Source: Apostichopus japonicus (taxonomy: Eukaryota > Echinodermata > Holothuroidea > Aspidochirotida > Stichopodidae). Taken from it: a DNA stretch of 64,000 bases. The number at the start of each line of letters is the position of its first letter. Within the stretch, counting starts at the first letter, position 1. Shown one piece after another: positions 11,799-22,364 of the stretch. The translations under genes and the position numbers were made by a program. A model generated the notes under the pieces. It was not told the origin of the DNA and made no database searches. It worked only from the letters and a program-made list of their open reading frames with translations. The DNA is taken from contig NC_092563.1 in NCBI RefSeq assembly GCF_037975245.1, positions 17,721,594 to 17,785,593 on the forward strand, written 5' to 3'.

Positions 11799-12083
11799 CT
11801 ATTGGCTAGCGACTTTTGTTACAAAGGTAACCAACTTAGCCGGTACCTTTTTATTGTCAGTGATTTCAAAAATCTCCTTTTGTACATATGTCAATGTACA
11901 GTTACATGATCTCGGGTATTCGATATTGACAACATAAAACATACTGATGAGATGAATGAGACTGTCCACAGAATCACCTTCCTTGACCACTTGGGACTCA
12001 GCAGCAATGGCACATGTACTTTCACTGATTAGAATTTTTGGGGTTGACACTGACTCTGCAATCTTTTGAAATTCGTTTGAAGT
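11799..12083 (-). CDS. SAMD3-like last exon
   Basis: Begins at acceptor ttttattcatttcag|ACT in phase 0 and ends at TAG (11799-11801). Encodes STPKILISESTCAIAAESQV, DSLIHLISMFYVVNIEYPRS and KVPAKLVTFVTKVASQ. The order matches the C-terminal block of the family, where a hydrophobic helix precedes 'N-x-x-YP'. Confidence 0.65.
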   Translation of the reverse strand, partial: TSNEFQKIAESVSTPKILISESTCAIAAESQVVKEGDSVDSLIHLISMFYVVNIEYPRSCNCTLTYVQKEIFEITDNKKVPAKLVTFVTKVASQ

Positions 12084-15080
12084 CTGAAATGAATAAAAAC
12101 AATACATACATACAAAATGTCATAATGCAACAGGTTTATAATGACAGGATAAGACATGTCTTTCACTTTGCAGTGCATTACACTTGGTCCATGCGTGGAC
12201 AATTGTCCTTCCCATACCCCATATGTGCGCATTCCTATATGACTCAGTGCTTCTATGGTACGTTTCACCCATAGTAAGAGGATATACAAGCAACTAAACT
12301 TTAATCATAAAATGGGATGTAGTTCTTGTTGTCATGCTGGAAGACTATATATAAAGAATACGCAAGAAAGATTATGATTTACACACAAACGCTTTAAGTC
12401 ATTGAGGAGTTGACTACAATGGATGCAATAAGTATATTGTAATCCTTGATAACAACAGAAGCAACAAATTGGCTACAGTTGCAAAACATAAATCTCATAA
12501 ATATTACTTGCTAACTCATCTCACTGTAAGGAATAAGATGAGAGACAAAATCCCTTCTGTAAAGATTTAGTTTGCTTTGCTTTGATAATTGCTAATGACA
12601 ATTTAAGTAGGCCTGCTCTTAGGTGACAGAGACCATCTGCAGACCACTGGAACAGCACATCAAGTGGCAGCCTCATCAAAATGAACATAACTGGGCTTTC
12701 CTTTCAACCAATCAGCATAAGTCTTCAACAATCAATAGATTCACAACACATTTGGATATTAAATAACTAAATAAGATAATTAAATAAAGATGATCACTTA
12801 AGTGAGTTATATTATTAACTACAAGCATGACATGGCACTTGACATGACACACATCAGAGGCAGGTTCTGTAGAAAGTGATGGGTGGCCACAAGAGCACCA
12901 AAGACTTGCCTGTGAGTCTTCTGCCAGAATTTTGAAAGTAAAGAAGCCCATGTTACATGCAATTTCCTGGATACTGACTCATAATCATAATCAGGATAAT
13001 GAAACTTAAGGATTTTCATCAGCATGTGAAGGTGGAAGGGGCTTTGGATGGTTAATCCCACCCTGAATCTACACCTGCATAAGATATGCTATTTTACTCA
13101 GAACATGAAAACAGGTGATACCAAACATGCCATGAATGCCCATGATCACAAATATTCTTTTCCAACTTTGATCTTACATTTGTGTAGGAAACGAAGTCTT
13201 CTTCATTTTCCCGTAGCAGCAATGGTAGCAACTGTAATCCTGCTTTATTCTGTTCCTCTGTTCTGTCTACCTCAGAGCTTCTAATATTCCTGGAATAATA
13301 ACAATGGTGAAGAACACAATATGATAGTTTGCATCATGCATAGTTTTACGTTTGATACACGATTCATGAATTTAAGAAGGGTAAAAAATGTCATAAGTAC
13401 ATGCAATGAACATAGCAGCAGGTAGGCCCACAAAATAAAGAAATGTGGTCTTTGCCTTTGTAACGTTTTGGATTTCCTCAATCGCAACAAAAAAGGACAT
13501 TTTTGCACCCTTAGGGGACTAATATTTCATGTAAGGGATGATAGGTTTTTTGAAAGGTACTAGATCTGTTTGTGATTTAAGATAAAAATGAACGCAAAAG
13601 AACACTCTATTAAAGCATTCCTATTTATTAACCTTTGAACGATTTCTTTGGGTCTGTGGGGGTATAGTCTGTCCACACTGGAGTGGGGATCGTTGGGAGC
13701 GTAAAGCTTTTGAAGGGGGCATAAGGCTTAATACCCAAGCCTCCTGGTAGGTCTACAACACTGGTAGAGATTTAAACTGACTGAAATTAAAGTTGAAGAG
13801 TTACCTGTCACACCTGTGTAGAATTTCTTTGATCTTGTCATGTTTAGGACCACTCTTGACACTCTTGAGGTAACATTTTCCCAGTAAGGTGATACTTTTG
13901 GCCAATCTAGGAAACTTTAATGCTTTCTTGGTACAATCAATGTTCACCAGACGAGTCATCTCATTGCTAATTTCTTCTGTTAGCAGAAGGGCAGGATACT
14001 CTTGGAGTAAGTCTTTAACAAGTGGTTTATTGGTTAAATATGCTCTTCGTTGTGGATATGTTGTATCCATAAGTTTCTCGATCAAAATCAAGTTTTTGGC
14101 CCCTTTCTTAGACATCTCCTTTTTCATGGTTTCTTTATGTCCTTTCAGAGAGGTATCATCTTCAGTGGATGGTATCACTGGCAGGAAATTTAATTCCCCT
14201 TTGCAGGGCCTCTTGAAAACATCCTTTTGTAGAATGCTCTCTTTTCTTTTAAGAGGTGCATATTTTAATGAGAGACTTGAATCTTTCATCCTCAGTGATT
14301 TCAATTTATTGTTAAGGGCCGCAGTCCAAGCATCATAACCTGAGCCAATGCGCTCCCTTAAGTAAGGATATTTTGTTATTAGCTGTTCAGCTATTCTCCT
14401 TTTCATGTGTATATCTGGGTACTTGTTTTTTTTTTGTACAGAAAGTCTCCAAGATGATTGAGTAGTTCATGTGTTTGGACCCACTGTAGTTGCTCTTCAT
14501 TTTCAAGCTTGTTCTGCAAAGTCATGCTAAACTTGATAAAAAGTAACTGAATGTCCCAACTATTATCATCAGAACTGCCAGCTTTTTCAGTTACACTAAT
14601 CATTTTGTTTGATTCTTCAGTGGTCTCTTGTTTGGTATTTGGAACATCTTCAATCACACCTGCACAAAGTTCTGGTGGAGTCATATCTATTCCAAAATCA
14701 AGTGATCCAACTGTAAGCTCAATGGAAGCTTTATCACTCTCATCATCAGACACACAAGAACTAGATGCACTAGTTGCAGAACAATTGAAATTGAGTTTGT
14801 CAGTTCCTATCAAGGGCTCTATAGGTTGAAGAGTGCTTAGTTTAATCTTGCTCTTGTCTAAAATTTTGGTTCCAAGCTCAAGGTCAACCCATGACTTAAA
14901 ATCCTCATCAAAGTACTGGAAAAATGTTTCTTCTGATGAAAATGGAACACTCATCATTATGCAGAGAGTATTGTATAATGACTCAGTGAACAGTGTATCT
15001 TCATTTTCTAGTTCAATTACTTTCCTAGAATGACCATACTCAACAAGAATTTTCATGGTGGTGGGTAATGTTGATAACAC
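11799..15080 (-). CDS. SAMD3-like family protein gene, frameshifted
   Basis: Model: exon 15080-13805 (with a frame break), exon 13289-13178, last exon 12083-11799; phases 2 and 0 agree. The N-terminus reads MKILVEYGHSRKVIELE then FFQYFDEDFKSWVDLE, resembling the beta-grasp start of the large fish/invertebrate SAMD3-like family. RRIAEQLITKYPYLRERIG, GYDAWTAALNNKLKSLR, YPQRRAYL, LLQEYPAL, LQLLPLLLRENEEDF and the C-terminal MFYVVNIEYP follow in the usual order. Function is not established for this family. The break is at a run of 10 A near 14433: the upstream frame stops at 14403, and the downstream frame is already open before it. Either a real indel (pseudogene) or a homopolymer error. The translation start could also be Met-9 (15054-15056), which has the better context. 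Confidence 0.62.
13178..13289 (-). CDS. SAMD3-like exon 2
   Basis: 112 bases between acceptor ttattattccag|GAAT and donor ACAAAT|GTAAGA; phase 2 in, 0 out. Encodes EVDRTEEQNKAGLQLLPLLL and then RENEEDFVSYTN. It was too short to stand out as an open frame but fills the gap exactly in frame. Confidence 0.6.
13805..15080 (-). pseudogene. SAMD3-like exon 1 with frame break
   Basis: Two overlapping frames, 15080-14403 and 14406-13801, read as consecutive parts of one protein. The shift is in the homopolymer at 14426-14435. A change of +1 or -2 bases in that run would make them continuous. The acidic, Ser-rich linker (residues about 100-170) separates the beta-grasp-like part from the basic helical part. 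Donor GACAG|GTAACT ends the exon. Confidence 0.6.
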
Positions 15081-16500
15081 TTAAAGTGGTGATAGTTTTA
15101 GCTCCAACACCTGTTTTGGGAAACAAAATAAAACACCAAATTTTGAAATATACCTTGGCAAACTGACACCTCATGAAATACCAGCAGAAAGTCAATTCTA
15201 TGTTAAACATCAGCATTCTCCTATCAAGTTATTGCTTATTGTTACAAAATTATATGAAGCCACACCCCCTCATTAATATGCTAATATATCAAATTTAACA
15301 GATATCAACACACTAATGTTTTTACTTAACTACACGATAGCAACTTTCACTAGAATGGGAACTGTGGTTTTCGAGTAGGCTAACAAAATATATAGTTTTC
15401 AGGTTTGACCCAGTGACCTCATTAATATTCATGATATAACTACCAAAACAATAATGTTCTTGCACTCACTATACATAATACATCTACATAGTGAATGTGA
15501 TGAACATCGGGCATTCCCTAGTTGAGTCATCCTGACCCTTAGCTAGACTCAAACATGGGTACATATAGCCTACATGCATCCAAACACACGCAAATCTGAA
15601 TGCATAGTTTCCTTTTGCTTTCAGCAGCAAGAAACCATTGTAAGCCTAATCCTTATTTACTTTTAAGCCTCCATCCACATTTTATAAATTTTGAAAACAG
15701 GAGGACCTGCTTTCTTTGTACATTTTCATTACACTAGCCTTGACCTAGTTATATATGCACAATTACCTTTTGTTCACAAAAGTCTAACCATATAACTCCA
15801 AAACTAAGAGGGAGTATGTGTTTACTCTGACGTGATATTAAACTATAAAGGCTACACTTAGGCCTGCTTTATTTTAATAATAGATTAGCCTAACGTTTGT
15901 AATTGTATTATATTTATAATGTACTCTCATCGTAGTAAGCTGGCTACAGTATACGTTTCATTGTGAAGCATATATCCTAACAAGTAACATTGGGCTTAGT
16001 ATACGGGCTAAGATACCACAGATGCTGTACGCTCCTGCAAGCCTAGCCATCTCCACCGCATCAGCGAACCCGACGTGACGAAGTCTACCACGAAAATACA
16101 GAATTTATCAAATACTTCGAAAGAAATGCGATTCCCTTTTGTTGAGCATATCCTACTGTATCATGAAAGAGCTAAGTTACTTGATTTAATGGGTGCAAAC
16201 TGTTTGAAATTCAAGAAATTTACCTCGTTGGTATAACCAAGTTTGGTGCGAATGTGGCCGTTGGCGTGTATGTCGCGATCGATGGGTTAACGAAAACCGG
16301 GTTTACGTATTCTAGCGTGTGTTAACATTAATCGTATGTGCGCTTTTGTCAACACCAAAAAAGCTTGCAGAGATAAACATTACCTGTTGGACAGAGTAAC
16401 AGTAACTTTCCGGATAATCTGGTAAAACGTTTATCCGTATGTAACCCTTTGAAAGTGATGTGTTACTTTAATAATTGGTGGCGCTGTCTTAGAATTAATT
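15081..16500. other. Upstream region of SAMD3-like gene; candidate promoter near 16.05-16.45 kb
   Basis: No protein frame. Between 16030 and 16330 CpG is locally frequent, and two donor-like sites on the minus strand (CAACAG|GTAATG near 16384 and AACGAG|GTAAAT near 16222) could end a non-coding first exon. A diverged copy of the tgacc-type repeat lies at 15385-15540. Confidence 0.3.
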
Positions 16501-16544
16501 AGAGGGTTTACTGTTATATTATGCCACTGCACATGTCTAGGTTT

Positions 16545-16735
16545 TTGTTGCCTGGTATCATAAGCGTACGGGACCATTTCAGTTTGGGGGGGCAGAACTT
16601 TTTGTGCCCGAAAGTTCCCATGACACTATCTAAGCGGAGCGCCACCATCGGTTGGCGCGTAGCGTACAAGAAAATTTTTGGCAAACAATGCCTCTCAGAT
16701 TGCCGAAAACGGCACTTCTGAGGCCTTGCAAGTTG
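16545..16735. repeat. G-rich MITE-like repeat end, copy 1
   Basis: Contains a ~100-bp segment with 'cggagcgccaccatcggt' and 'gcgtacaagaaaatttttgg' that recurs at 17545-17645. Preceded by 'gggggggcagaactttttgt', a terminus style shared with other repeats here. Confidence 0.55.
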
Positions 16736-17125
16736 CATCTAAACATTCTTTATTTTATAATCTCACGTTTTAGAAATTTACACTTCCCCAAAAATTTGGT
16801 AAATTAGAAGAAGAAAATATGGTAACATCACTTTGAAGGGGAAAAATGAGACAGTATATTTTTTAAGCTCCTATTTAGTTACCTTATTTATTATTTTAAC
16901 ACAGTACTCAGCTACCCCGAGAAAAACATACATTCTTCAACGACACGTAGGCCAAATAATGTCGCTGTGTCGGGTGAGACTGCAATTTGTCTCACAAAAA
17001 AGTATAAAATATAACAAAGAATATGATAAACCTGTACTTCTAGGCTTGTAGGCACTCCCCCCCCCCCCCCACCATCCATGAAAAAGAATTTTTTTAAATA
17101 TACACTCATGTTGGGGATGTCCAGG

Positions 17126-17777
17126 TCAAGGGCGGCGGGAGCTCTTTTAATCTGGGGGGGGGGGGGGCTACCGACATCAATGGGAACTTCGCAGAAATTC
17201 GATTGGACTAATGCAGCCTTATTTTTAGTACCCTTTATAACTCTTATTGTATTATCTTATTTGTGTATACACATCACTCCATCAACCCCCCCCCCCCCAA
17301 GGAAAATATGCATACTAGCACTGCAATATCCAATGCGCAAATTGGGAAACAAGGAACAAGTTTTCTATTGAGACAAAATGAGGTGAAACCATGCTAGTTG
17401 CTAATGTAGGAATCTTCCGAATTAGAGCTTTTTTCTTGTTAATATCTTAACAAATTTTTTTCCATTTGAAATAGCTTTGAGTTTGACCCACAGAAATTCA
17501 TTATAAGTCACGGGCTTAGTCAGGATTTGCAAAGTTGTATGCACGACTATCTGAGCGGAGTGCCACCATCGGTTGGCGCGAAGCGTACTATAAAATTTTT
17601 GGTTTTACAAACCCCCTCAGATGGCCAGAAACGGTCCTTCCCGAGTGTTCATTCTGGTTCCCTGGCCTCTTGCTAACTTCAGGCACCTCAGTTTTTATGT
17701 AGAAAAATGGCATATTTTTAACCTAAGGAAAAGTGGGGCATGTTCCCCCTGTGCGCCCCGGTTCCGCCGCCCTGGGT
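17126..17777. repeat. G/C-run MITE-like element with weak inverted ends
   Basis: Left end caagggcggcggg and right end ccgccgccctgg are inverted copies. The interior has long G and C runs and the second copy of the 100-bp segment (17545-17645). No transposase frame. Confidence 0.45.
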
Positions 17778-17955
17778 CCAGGTATACAATTGACTAGTTA
17801 GAAAAAAATGATCGTGCAAAAAGCGTGGTAGCCCAGATGAACTGCGCTTACGGTGGTGTTACACGGAAATATTCGGGCATCATGATGCTAAATAAAAAAA
17901 AAACACATGGAATTGTCGGGCAAAAATTGGAAAAAGATTCGGGCAAGGTACTGCA

Positions 17956-17956
<1 letters not shown>

Positions 17957-18020
<64 letters not shown>
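17957..18020. repeat. (TA)n microsatellite
   Basis: About 32 TA units, abutting the left arm of the palindrome at 18021. Confidence 0.95.
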
Positions 18021-18022
<2 letters not shown>

Positions 18023-18166
18023 CCAGAGGACAAGAAATTCGGGCAAAAGTCCTGAAAAATTCGGGCAGCCTAAGAGGAGAAAAAATATATATATATTTTT
18101 TTTTTTTCTCCTCTTAGGCTGCCCGAATTTTTCAGGACTTTTGCCCGAATTTCTTGTCCTCTGGAA
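18021..18166. repeat. Near-perfect palindrome, 61-bp arms
   Basis: Arms 18021-18081 and 18106-18166 are reverse complements (ttccagaggacaag…ctaagaggaga). The 24-base spacer is A/T-only. It would form a long hairpin; the sequence type (cccgaattttt, followed by a G run) matches MITE ends nearby. Confidence 0.9.
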
Positions 18167-18222
18167 ATTTGGGGGGGCAGTCTGCCCCCTGCCCCCCGCC
18201 TCGTACGCCTATGCCTGGTATC
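18167..18222. repeat. MITE-like terminus
   Basis: G run then tctgccccctgccccccgcc and 'tcgtacgcctatgcc', the same end type as at 20660-20685. Confidence 0.5.
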
Positions 18223-19130
18223 CATCTTTACTCGTGCAGCCTTGTTAGCCTTGCTATCCTCTGTAAGGCATAGTTTACTTAGTTCCATTTGTCAGCTGGT
18301 GTTTTGTGGTTTTATCTTGAGACCTTCTGTAGCAGATTACTTGGCAGCTCTCCAGACTGGTGTTGAGGACCGGTGCTCCATACTTTGAGGGTCGCAGGAA
18401 CTTCGCCTGAGCCTGTGATGTCCGCGAACTGATCAGTTAGCGCGCGATATTAATTAGGGGAAATTTGTATAGTCTAGCTGGGGATAAGTGCATGCAACGG
18501 GGGGTATATTAATCTAGAAGGGGGTTTATCTCACTACTGTGGGGTAGCATTCATTGTTACTTTGTTTAAGCATTATCGTATTAAGCATTTAAGTGTATAC
18601 CACACCGTATTCAAACGGGGGAATTGATCTTTCCCGTCTCAATAATCGATTACCCTGACCGTATCAATTCAGTACGTGTTGGGACAATTTAATAACTTGG
18701 GTTTTGAGTCTTTATTTCTTCTGGGTTAGGGGGCTATTACTCTAACCTAAATAGAGGGCGGACGAACCACGGGTTACACGTATATTCAGTAATAGAAAAG
18801 CGTTCTGATAGATTTTCGTTCAACCAGCTAAAGTTTTCCTTTCTTACCCGTAAAATAGAGCAAACCTTGCGCTCGACGTTGGTTTTAGAACAATCGAATT
18901 GTGATCTTAACTGAGAAAAATCCTCTCCCTCTGTAAACAATAATCCAAATCAAGACAAACGTTAACGATTTTTTTTTACAGTTTACCGTATAGTCACACA
19001 TTGATGAATACTGATTGTAAAACGCTTCAGCCTTTGCACTGTGTTTGCAGTATAACTGTTGCTGATTGTCTTGTGGTGTTGTAAAATTGTTTGTAACATA
19101 CAGTTCTAGCTTCAGCTTACATCACAATGA
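18223..19130. other. Non-coding stretch
   Basis: No gene, RNA or clear repeat recognised. Confidence 0.35.
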
Positions 19131-19475
19131 ATACATGCAGAAATCATTGAAAATGACCAACAACCATCTTATTAGCTTTAATTGAAATATACATAAGCCA
19201 CCAAACTTGATGAACAAAGCAATGACAATCCCCATGCGTTCTATACGTCCATACTTTTATCAAGGATTTTCTTGTTGTGCTTGCAATCACTGGAGATCCC
19301 TTCAAAATTTGTCAAGATATGATTATCTCAGATGTGATGCTATTTGTCACTTTTAAAACATATTGTTCTGGCATTAACAAATAGCTAGTGAATAAATGAG
19401 GAAATTATTAAATAACACGAACAACTATCATCTATAAGCTTTCACTGGATATTAATCAAACGCCAAACTTGATGA
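19131..19475. repeat. Degenerate ~265-bp direct repeat
   Basis: 'gccaccaaacttgatgaaca' at 19198 and 'cgccaaacttgatgaaca' at 19461 are preceded by similar text (aagcttt…), giving two diverged units about 263 bp apart. Confidence 0.45.
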
Positions 19476-19478
19476 ACA

Positions 19479-20105
19479 ACTTAAGTAGAATTGCATTTTA
19501 CTTAAGCAGAATTGTATTTTACTTAAGCTTAATTGTTTAATTTGTTATCCACTTAAGCGGAATTCATATTAGCTTAAGTTCAAATGGTTTGTGTCTTTAT
19601 CGTATTTTACTGAAGTAAAATTCAATTTAGCTTTAGCTTAATTGAATTAAGCTTAAGTAAAATACAGTTCTACTTAAGTAAAACACAATTCTGCTCAAGT
19701 AAAATGCAATTCTACTTAAGTAAAGTGCTATTCTACTTAAGCAAAATGGCTTCTCAAGTTTACTTAAGGCTAAATTGCAATTACGTCCAAAATCAAAGTA
19801 ACTGTTCAGAGCGATGTCCCAAGCCATTGTATTTTACTTAAGTAGAATTGAATTTAACTTAAGTAAAATGCAATTATATTTAGCTTAAGTGCATTTTAAT
19901 TCTACCTAAGTAGAAATCAATTTATCTTAAGATAAATTCAGTTTCACTTAAGCTTAATTGTATTCTACTTAAGCTTAAAAGAAAGTTGTTATTTTACTTT
20001 ATTCTAAAACAATTAAGCTTAAGTACGTAAGTGCAATTAATTACACTTAAGCTTAATTCTATTATATTTAAGTGGAATTAATTCGACTTAAGTAGAATAA
20101 GACGG
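19479..20105. repeat. CTTAAG-rich ~20-bp repeat array
   Basis: About 19 copies of the palindrome CTTAAG in 630 bp, mostly spaced about 20 bp and joined by gtaaaatgcaattcta-like linkers in both orientations. Confidence 0.85.
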
Positions 20106-20306
20106 CTTATAGGTTTGTTTACAGAATTGTGGTGAATTAAATTTGACTCATTTGATCTATGAGGAAACATGCTTTGCCTTTATTTGAATCAAATGTTTAG
20201 ACCCTCCACTAAAACAATAGGATTCTTGTACCCTGTATATGAGACCCACTGACTTACTTGTTTGTGAGTCTGTTTTGTATCACGGCATCCTTAATAGCCG
20301 AATGGT

Positions 20307-20683
20307 CATAGGCGTAGGAGCCCAATTTGATTTTTTTTTTGGGGGGGGGGGGGGGGGCTGTAACGACTTGCCCGAAAAATATAACAACAATTTTTCGCGC
20401 GCTCCGAACGCGTTCAAGATGTTAAGGTACATATCATATAGGCATGCATCGGTTACTACATCGCGTGCCAATTACATACAATCATTTGCCATGTTATTAC
20501 CAGTTTTGGGGAAGCCGTTACAATAATAATATCAGTTTAACCATTGAAAAACACATTGCAATTTATTTTTCTTTTAGTAGGTGGCCGAAAAATTCTCAGC
20601 ATATTGCCCGAATTTTCACAAAAATATGTCATGGGGGGGCTGCAGCCCCCCCGCCCCCACCACCACCTCCTACGCCAATGCCA
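20307..20683. repeat. MITE-like element with GGCGTAGGAG ends
   Basis: Left end ggcgtaggag and right end ctcctacgcc are exact inverted copies, each followed inwards by a G-rich (or C-rich) run and 'ggggggctg'-like sequence. No coding capacity and no clear target duplication. Confidence 0.6.
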
Positions 20684-20699
20684 ATGCATGACTGAATAC

Positions 20700-21645
20700 A
20701 ATATTTCTACTCTAAACTAAATCATTAAAAAAAAAAAATTTAAACTTAAAATAAAAAGAATTTTTTTAAAGTTTTTAAAGAGTATTTTTGCAACGTAGGA
20801 GCCGTTTTATAAATAAAGGCTTTTTAAAGGTTAAAAGTTATAGGTTTCGCTGGGAATAAATTCATATATATATTTGACCAAGCAAACCCTGTTTGTTCTT
20901 CTTGACCTCTAACAATGTAAGTGGTATACAATGTAAATCCATCTTCGGAATGAATTGCCATTGCATTACAGTACATGTCATTACTTAAAGCACTCAAGTC
21001 CATCTAATATTTACAAGTAAACAAGACAATAAACTTACTAGAAAATACAGACGGACAGTTCAATTATTGTGCAATGCTGACTTCTTGTACCTCATAACAC
21101 ATGTTTACACACTTACTTGTGCAAAAAGATTGTATTAAACTGACAGGCCTGCCCAAGTCTCATCACTTAATTTCTTGCTGTTCTTGAAACATCTGCAGCA
21201 TTATAATGTTAATCAAGTAGCGCACACCTACTTGTGCCGTTGCTTTATTACTATGTTGCACTCCTTACCACACTATGTTGATCTTCTGAGGGAATGATGT
21301 TATATATGAATCCAAACACAGCTGTTTCCTGAATGGAACATTACTTTGCAGTAACCCGTGAGCTGTGAAGATTCACTTCATTTCCTATTAGGCTATGCTG
21401 TCTTTTCTTTGTTGTAATTTGACTAGCGAGTGACAGCCACGACAAACAAAGTCAGGGATACTAAACTGCAATATGCATGTCCTCCTTCCTCGTGTATCCA
21501 ATAGCAGAGACGGATACGATGCTTAACTAAAATCAACAGAGTTCGTCGATGGCAAGATCAGATTTCCGTATCTTGTTGCAAATTATTGTTATCAATAGGT
21601 AACCAATTCCTATCTACATAGTTTGTTTCATATATGATATGTTCA
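20700..21645. other. Non-coding stretch before BEL element
   Basis: AT-rich, with T/A runs near 20725-20800. No gene seen. Confidence 0.35.
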
Positions 21646-21650
21646 GGGAT
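21646..21650. repeat. BEL target-site duplication, left (GGGAT)
   Basis: Matches 28935-28939. The empty site would have read …ttcagggatcctttgg…. Confidence 0.93.
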
Positions 21651-22022
21651 TGTAGTGGCAGAGTTGCTTATTCGGCCTTCCATAGAAAAGTTATTTTTAT
21701 GTTTTCGGGTGTTGAAAGCCTACAAGCCAACACGGTATTTACGAGCTTAATTATCACCATTTGTGACCTACGAGTACGTTTATACGAGTACGTTTCGAGT
21801 ATATAACCATTCTATAGCGTTTAGAGTGTATCATTCAACAGTTATTTTGTTTCCTTGTTTTTCGTGTTTTTTGTGAGGAACGGTGTAAATATCTCTGTAA
21901 ATACAAGTTGTTTTATTACTTTACTACGGACTTTCGTCAGTGTGTGTTTTTACATTACGGATTTTCGTCTTCGTGTTCATCTAATTTTAGTCGGCTTTTC
22001 AGCTCCGTGCCCGGACATCACA
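21651..22022 (+). repeat. BEL 5' LTR
   Basis: 372 bp from TGTAGTGGCA to GACATCACA, identical to the 3' LTR by base-by-base reading. A TATA box (TATATAA, 21800-21806) lies about 25 bases before an initiator-like TCATTC (21831), a plausible U3/R border. Confidence 0.95.
21800..21836 (+). promoter_or_regulatory. Candidate BEL core promoter
   Basis: TATATAA at 21800-21806 and TCATTC at 21831-21836, with spacing normal for RNA polymerase II. The same pair is in the 3' LTR at 28712-28748. Confidence 0.55.
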
Positions 22023-22040
22023 TGGTAAATACCTTGGTTA
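22023..22040 (+). other. Candidate primer-binding site
   Basis: TGG follows the 5' LTR directly, as expected for pairing to the CCA end of a tRNA. The tRNA cannot be named from memory. Confidence 0.5.
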
Positions 22041-22364
22041 TGTGTTTACGAAACCTTACGATGGACTGTTTATTTTATATGTTAACAATACGTTATGATT
22101 ACGAACCTTTTTGTGACCCCTCGCTACTGATTGAAATGTGGATAGGCTATAGCGGAAGTAGGCAAAGCTATCTACTGTGTATGTAGTGCGCACAGTATCT
22201 AGGTTAGTTACAGTTCTCGTATAACGGGGCTACAGTTTTCAGTGAAAGCAGCGCGCGAGTGCTGCTTCTTGAACATTCTCTACGGAAGCCTATAAGGGCC
22301 ATCACTAAGGAATTTTAGAAGAGACATTATTTCGTTACTTTGATACGATACCTTAACCAACGAC

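Noticed and set aside
12712-13061. Minus-strand frame with KTHRQVFGALVATHHFLQNL as an extra SAMD3-like exon
   Set aside because: Exons 13289-13178 and 12083-11799 join in phase 0 and family order without it, and no clear donor and acceptor pair keeps its frame.
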